In this document: positions 39,435 through 40,767 of the stretch, one piece after another
Position numbering within the stretch: position 1 is the stretch's first letter
How the letters are laid out: each line of letters begins with the position of its first letter
DNA from: Alphaproteobacteria bacterium
GTDB lineage: Bacteria; Pseudomonadota; Alphaproteobacteria; UBA2136; JAPPOO01
DNA: 40,767 nt
Direction of reading: 5' to 3'
Assembly (NCBI GenBank): GCA_028817875.1
Contig: JAPPOO010000007.1
Span: forward strand, 1-40,767
Translations under genes and position numbers: made by a program
The notes under the pieces: model-generated
Databases searched by the model: none
Told to the model about the DNA's origin: nothing
Seen by the model: the letters and a program-made list of their open reading frames with translations, nothing else

Positions 39435-39692
39435 TTACTTCAATAGCGGTATCAAATCATCCTGCTCATGCAGTGCTAAAAGGTCATCACACCCACCAAT
39501 GTATCGCTCTCCAATAAAAATTTGCGGCACCGTATTGCGCCCACCCGCTTTTTCAATCATTTCAGGACGCCGTTCAGGGTTTTCTTTCACATCAATAATT
39601 TCAGGGGCCTGCCCTAAATCCTCTAACAACGCCAATGCTTTCACACAATACAGGCAAGTACTCTTTGAATAAACTGTAATATACGCCATCAC
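39435..39692 (-). CDS. grxC: Glutaredoxin (GrxC type)
   Basis: VYSKSTCLYCVKALALLEDLG, NTVPQIFIGERYIGGCDDL. Confidence 0.95.
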   Translation of the reverse strand: MMAYITVYSKSTCLYCVKALALLEDLGQAPEIIDVKENPERRPEMIEKAGGRNTVPQIFIGERYIGGCDDLLALHEQDDLIPLLK

Positions 39693-39751
39693 TAAAACCT
39701 TTCTTAATTGTAAAAAAATCGCTAAATTATAGCAACTTACTCCAAATATGC

Positions 39752-39782
39752 AAAAAGCCCCACTATCTCTAGCAGAGCTTTT
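39752..39782 (-). terminator. Intrinsic terminator after rnpB
   Basis: Minus strand AAGCTC...GGGCTT followed by TTT. Confidence 0.6.
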
Positions 39783-39784
39783 AT

Positions 39785-40152
39785 AATGTACCGATAAGCC
39801 GGGTTTTGTCGTGGGCCATCATTCATCTAAAAATACTTTTACAAGTATTCTCTTGCAGCCTACCTATGAATACCGCGAGCAACGGAATATATTCAGCGTT
39901 TGGCCTTGCATGCCCTAAGGTTTACCAGCCGCAGCCTGTTGCCAAGCCACGCGGTGGGCTTTTACCCCACCCTTTCACCTGTACCGCCTGACAATATCAT
40001 AATTGACGGTAGTCTACTCTCTGCTGCACTATCTGTCATAATACCGTCTCCAGTACCATGCCTGAGATTTCCCCAGTAGGGTGCTCTACCATGCCCGGAC
40101 TTTCCTCAAGTACATCCTTGCGGAGTTTATACTTGCGATGACCTAGTACACT
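39785..40152 (-). ncRNA. rnpB: RNase P RNA (bacterial class A)
   Basis: Minus strand GAGGAAAGTCCGGGC near the 5' end and GACAAAACCCGGCTTATCGGTAC at the 3' end; P1 pairing AGTGTAC/GTACATT. Confidence 0.96.
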
Positions 40153-40223
40153 CACCTATGTAACGAAAGAACAAAACAAAAGCAAGTCTTCCATCAAATA
40201 GAAAGCTAGGCTATGGTCTCCAT

Positions 40224-40655
40224 ATGAAATTAAACATTAAACTCACAAAAAAAGGCTGGCTCGCTGTAGCTGTTGGCCTAACCGTAGCCCTTACACTCAT
40301 TATTTTTGCTTATATTTTAGGGTTAATCGCCATTATTCTTAGCTTTATAGTCATTTTTATCAACCTAATCTGGGGGTTTTTCCTTTGGTTAGCCGCACAA
40401 CTTGGCTTAGCAGCGCTATTCGGGTGGGTCATAACACAACTAACAACACTCTTAGCTTGGTTTTCAAGTACATGGCTAGGCAGTTTACTCATGCCAATTT
40501 ATACGTGGTTAGTTCCTATTGCCAGCAAATTTGGCCCCGCCATTACTATGGGGAAATGGGCCCGTGCCCTATGGAAAAAAGTCCGTACATTACGTAAGAA
40601 AAGTAAAAAAGAATTCGACCAAACTAGCCAAATTATTGAACATCAAGACGACTAG
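40224..40655 (+). CDS. Membrane protein of unknown function
   Basis: 143-aa ORF with several hydrophobic helices and a basic C-terminus. Confidence 0.65.
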   Translation: MKLNIKLTKKGWLAVAVGLTVALTLIIFAYILGLIAIILSFIVIFINLIWGFFLWLAAQLGLAALFGWVITQLTTLLAWFSSTWLGSLLMPIYTWLVPIASKFGPAITMGKWARALWKKVRTLRKKSKKEFDQTSQIIEHQDD

Positions 40656-40767
40656 GTTCAATAACAGGTTCAAAATTAATAGTATCTAAATCTGTACTAT
40701 TCAATAAATCTGGCAATGGCGAAATAACACCTATATTAAGTGAATCCGCTATCATACTTCCATTAGC
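40633..40767 (-). CDS. Partial CDS (C-terminus) running off the window
   Basis: Open frame from the window edge: ...ANGSMIADSLNIGVISPLPDLLNSTDLDTINFEPVIEPSRLDVQ*. Tail overlaps the 40224-40655 gene by 23 nt. Confidence 0.5.
   Translation of the reverse strand, partial: ANGSMIADSLNIGVISPLPDLLNSTDLDTINFEPVIEPSRLDVQ

Overview
This window looks like an alphaproteobacterial chromosome segment made mostly of housekeeping genes. Inferred product names come from reading the protein translations; no database search was run. Gene order: SDR, dcd-like, ychF, pth, rplY, prs; three adjacent exported Cys-rich proteins of unknown function; a suf Fe-S cluster locus; rimM/rpsP; ffh and ftsY in opposite orientation; a mitochondrial-type aconitase; an aminotransferase; two exported, highly charged proteins; an F1 ATP synthase operon (atpHAGD-X-C); hemH; prfA; hisS; an ABC-F ATPase; rpsU; a ubiG-like gene; a glutaredoxin; and rnpB. 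RNase P RNA is clear on the minus strand (39785-40152). A 6S-like RNA with an intrinsic terminator sits at 33311-33484. The strongest unexplained signals are: (1) 32.80-33.14 kb, an intergenic array of four consecutive stem-closed elements, each carrying a GGAGG/CCTCC-type motif, with a possible minus-strand promoter and terminator; (2) three neighbouring exported Cys-rich proteins, one with about 4.5 copies of a ~52-aa repeat; (3) two small opposite-strand genes, bracketed by terminators, splitting sufB from sufCDS; (4) 22.25-22.73 kb, a minus-strand leader upstream of aconitase with small ORFs, one containing an in-frame TAG; (5) an XRE gene followed by a multi-hairpin palindromic insert, an orphan C-terminal-like open frame and a second degenerate palindromic reading frame; (6) exported Arg/Lys/Glu-rich proteins around and inside the ATP synthase operon. 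No CRISPR array, tRNA, rRNA or transposase gene was seen.
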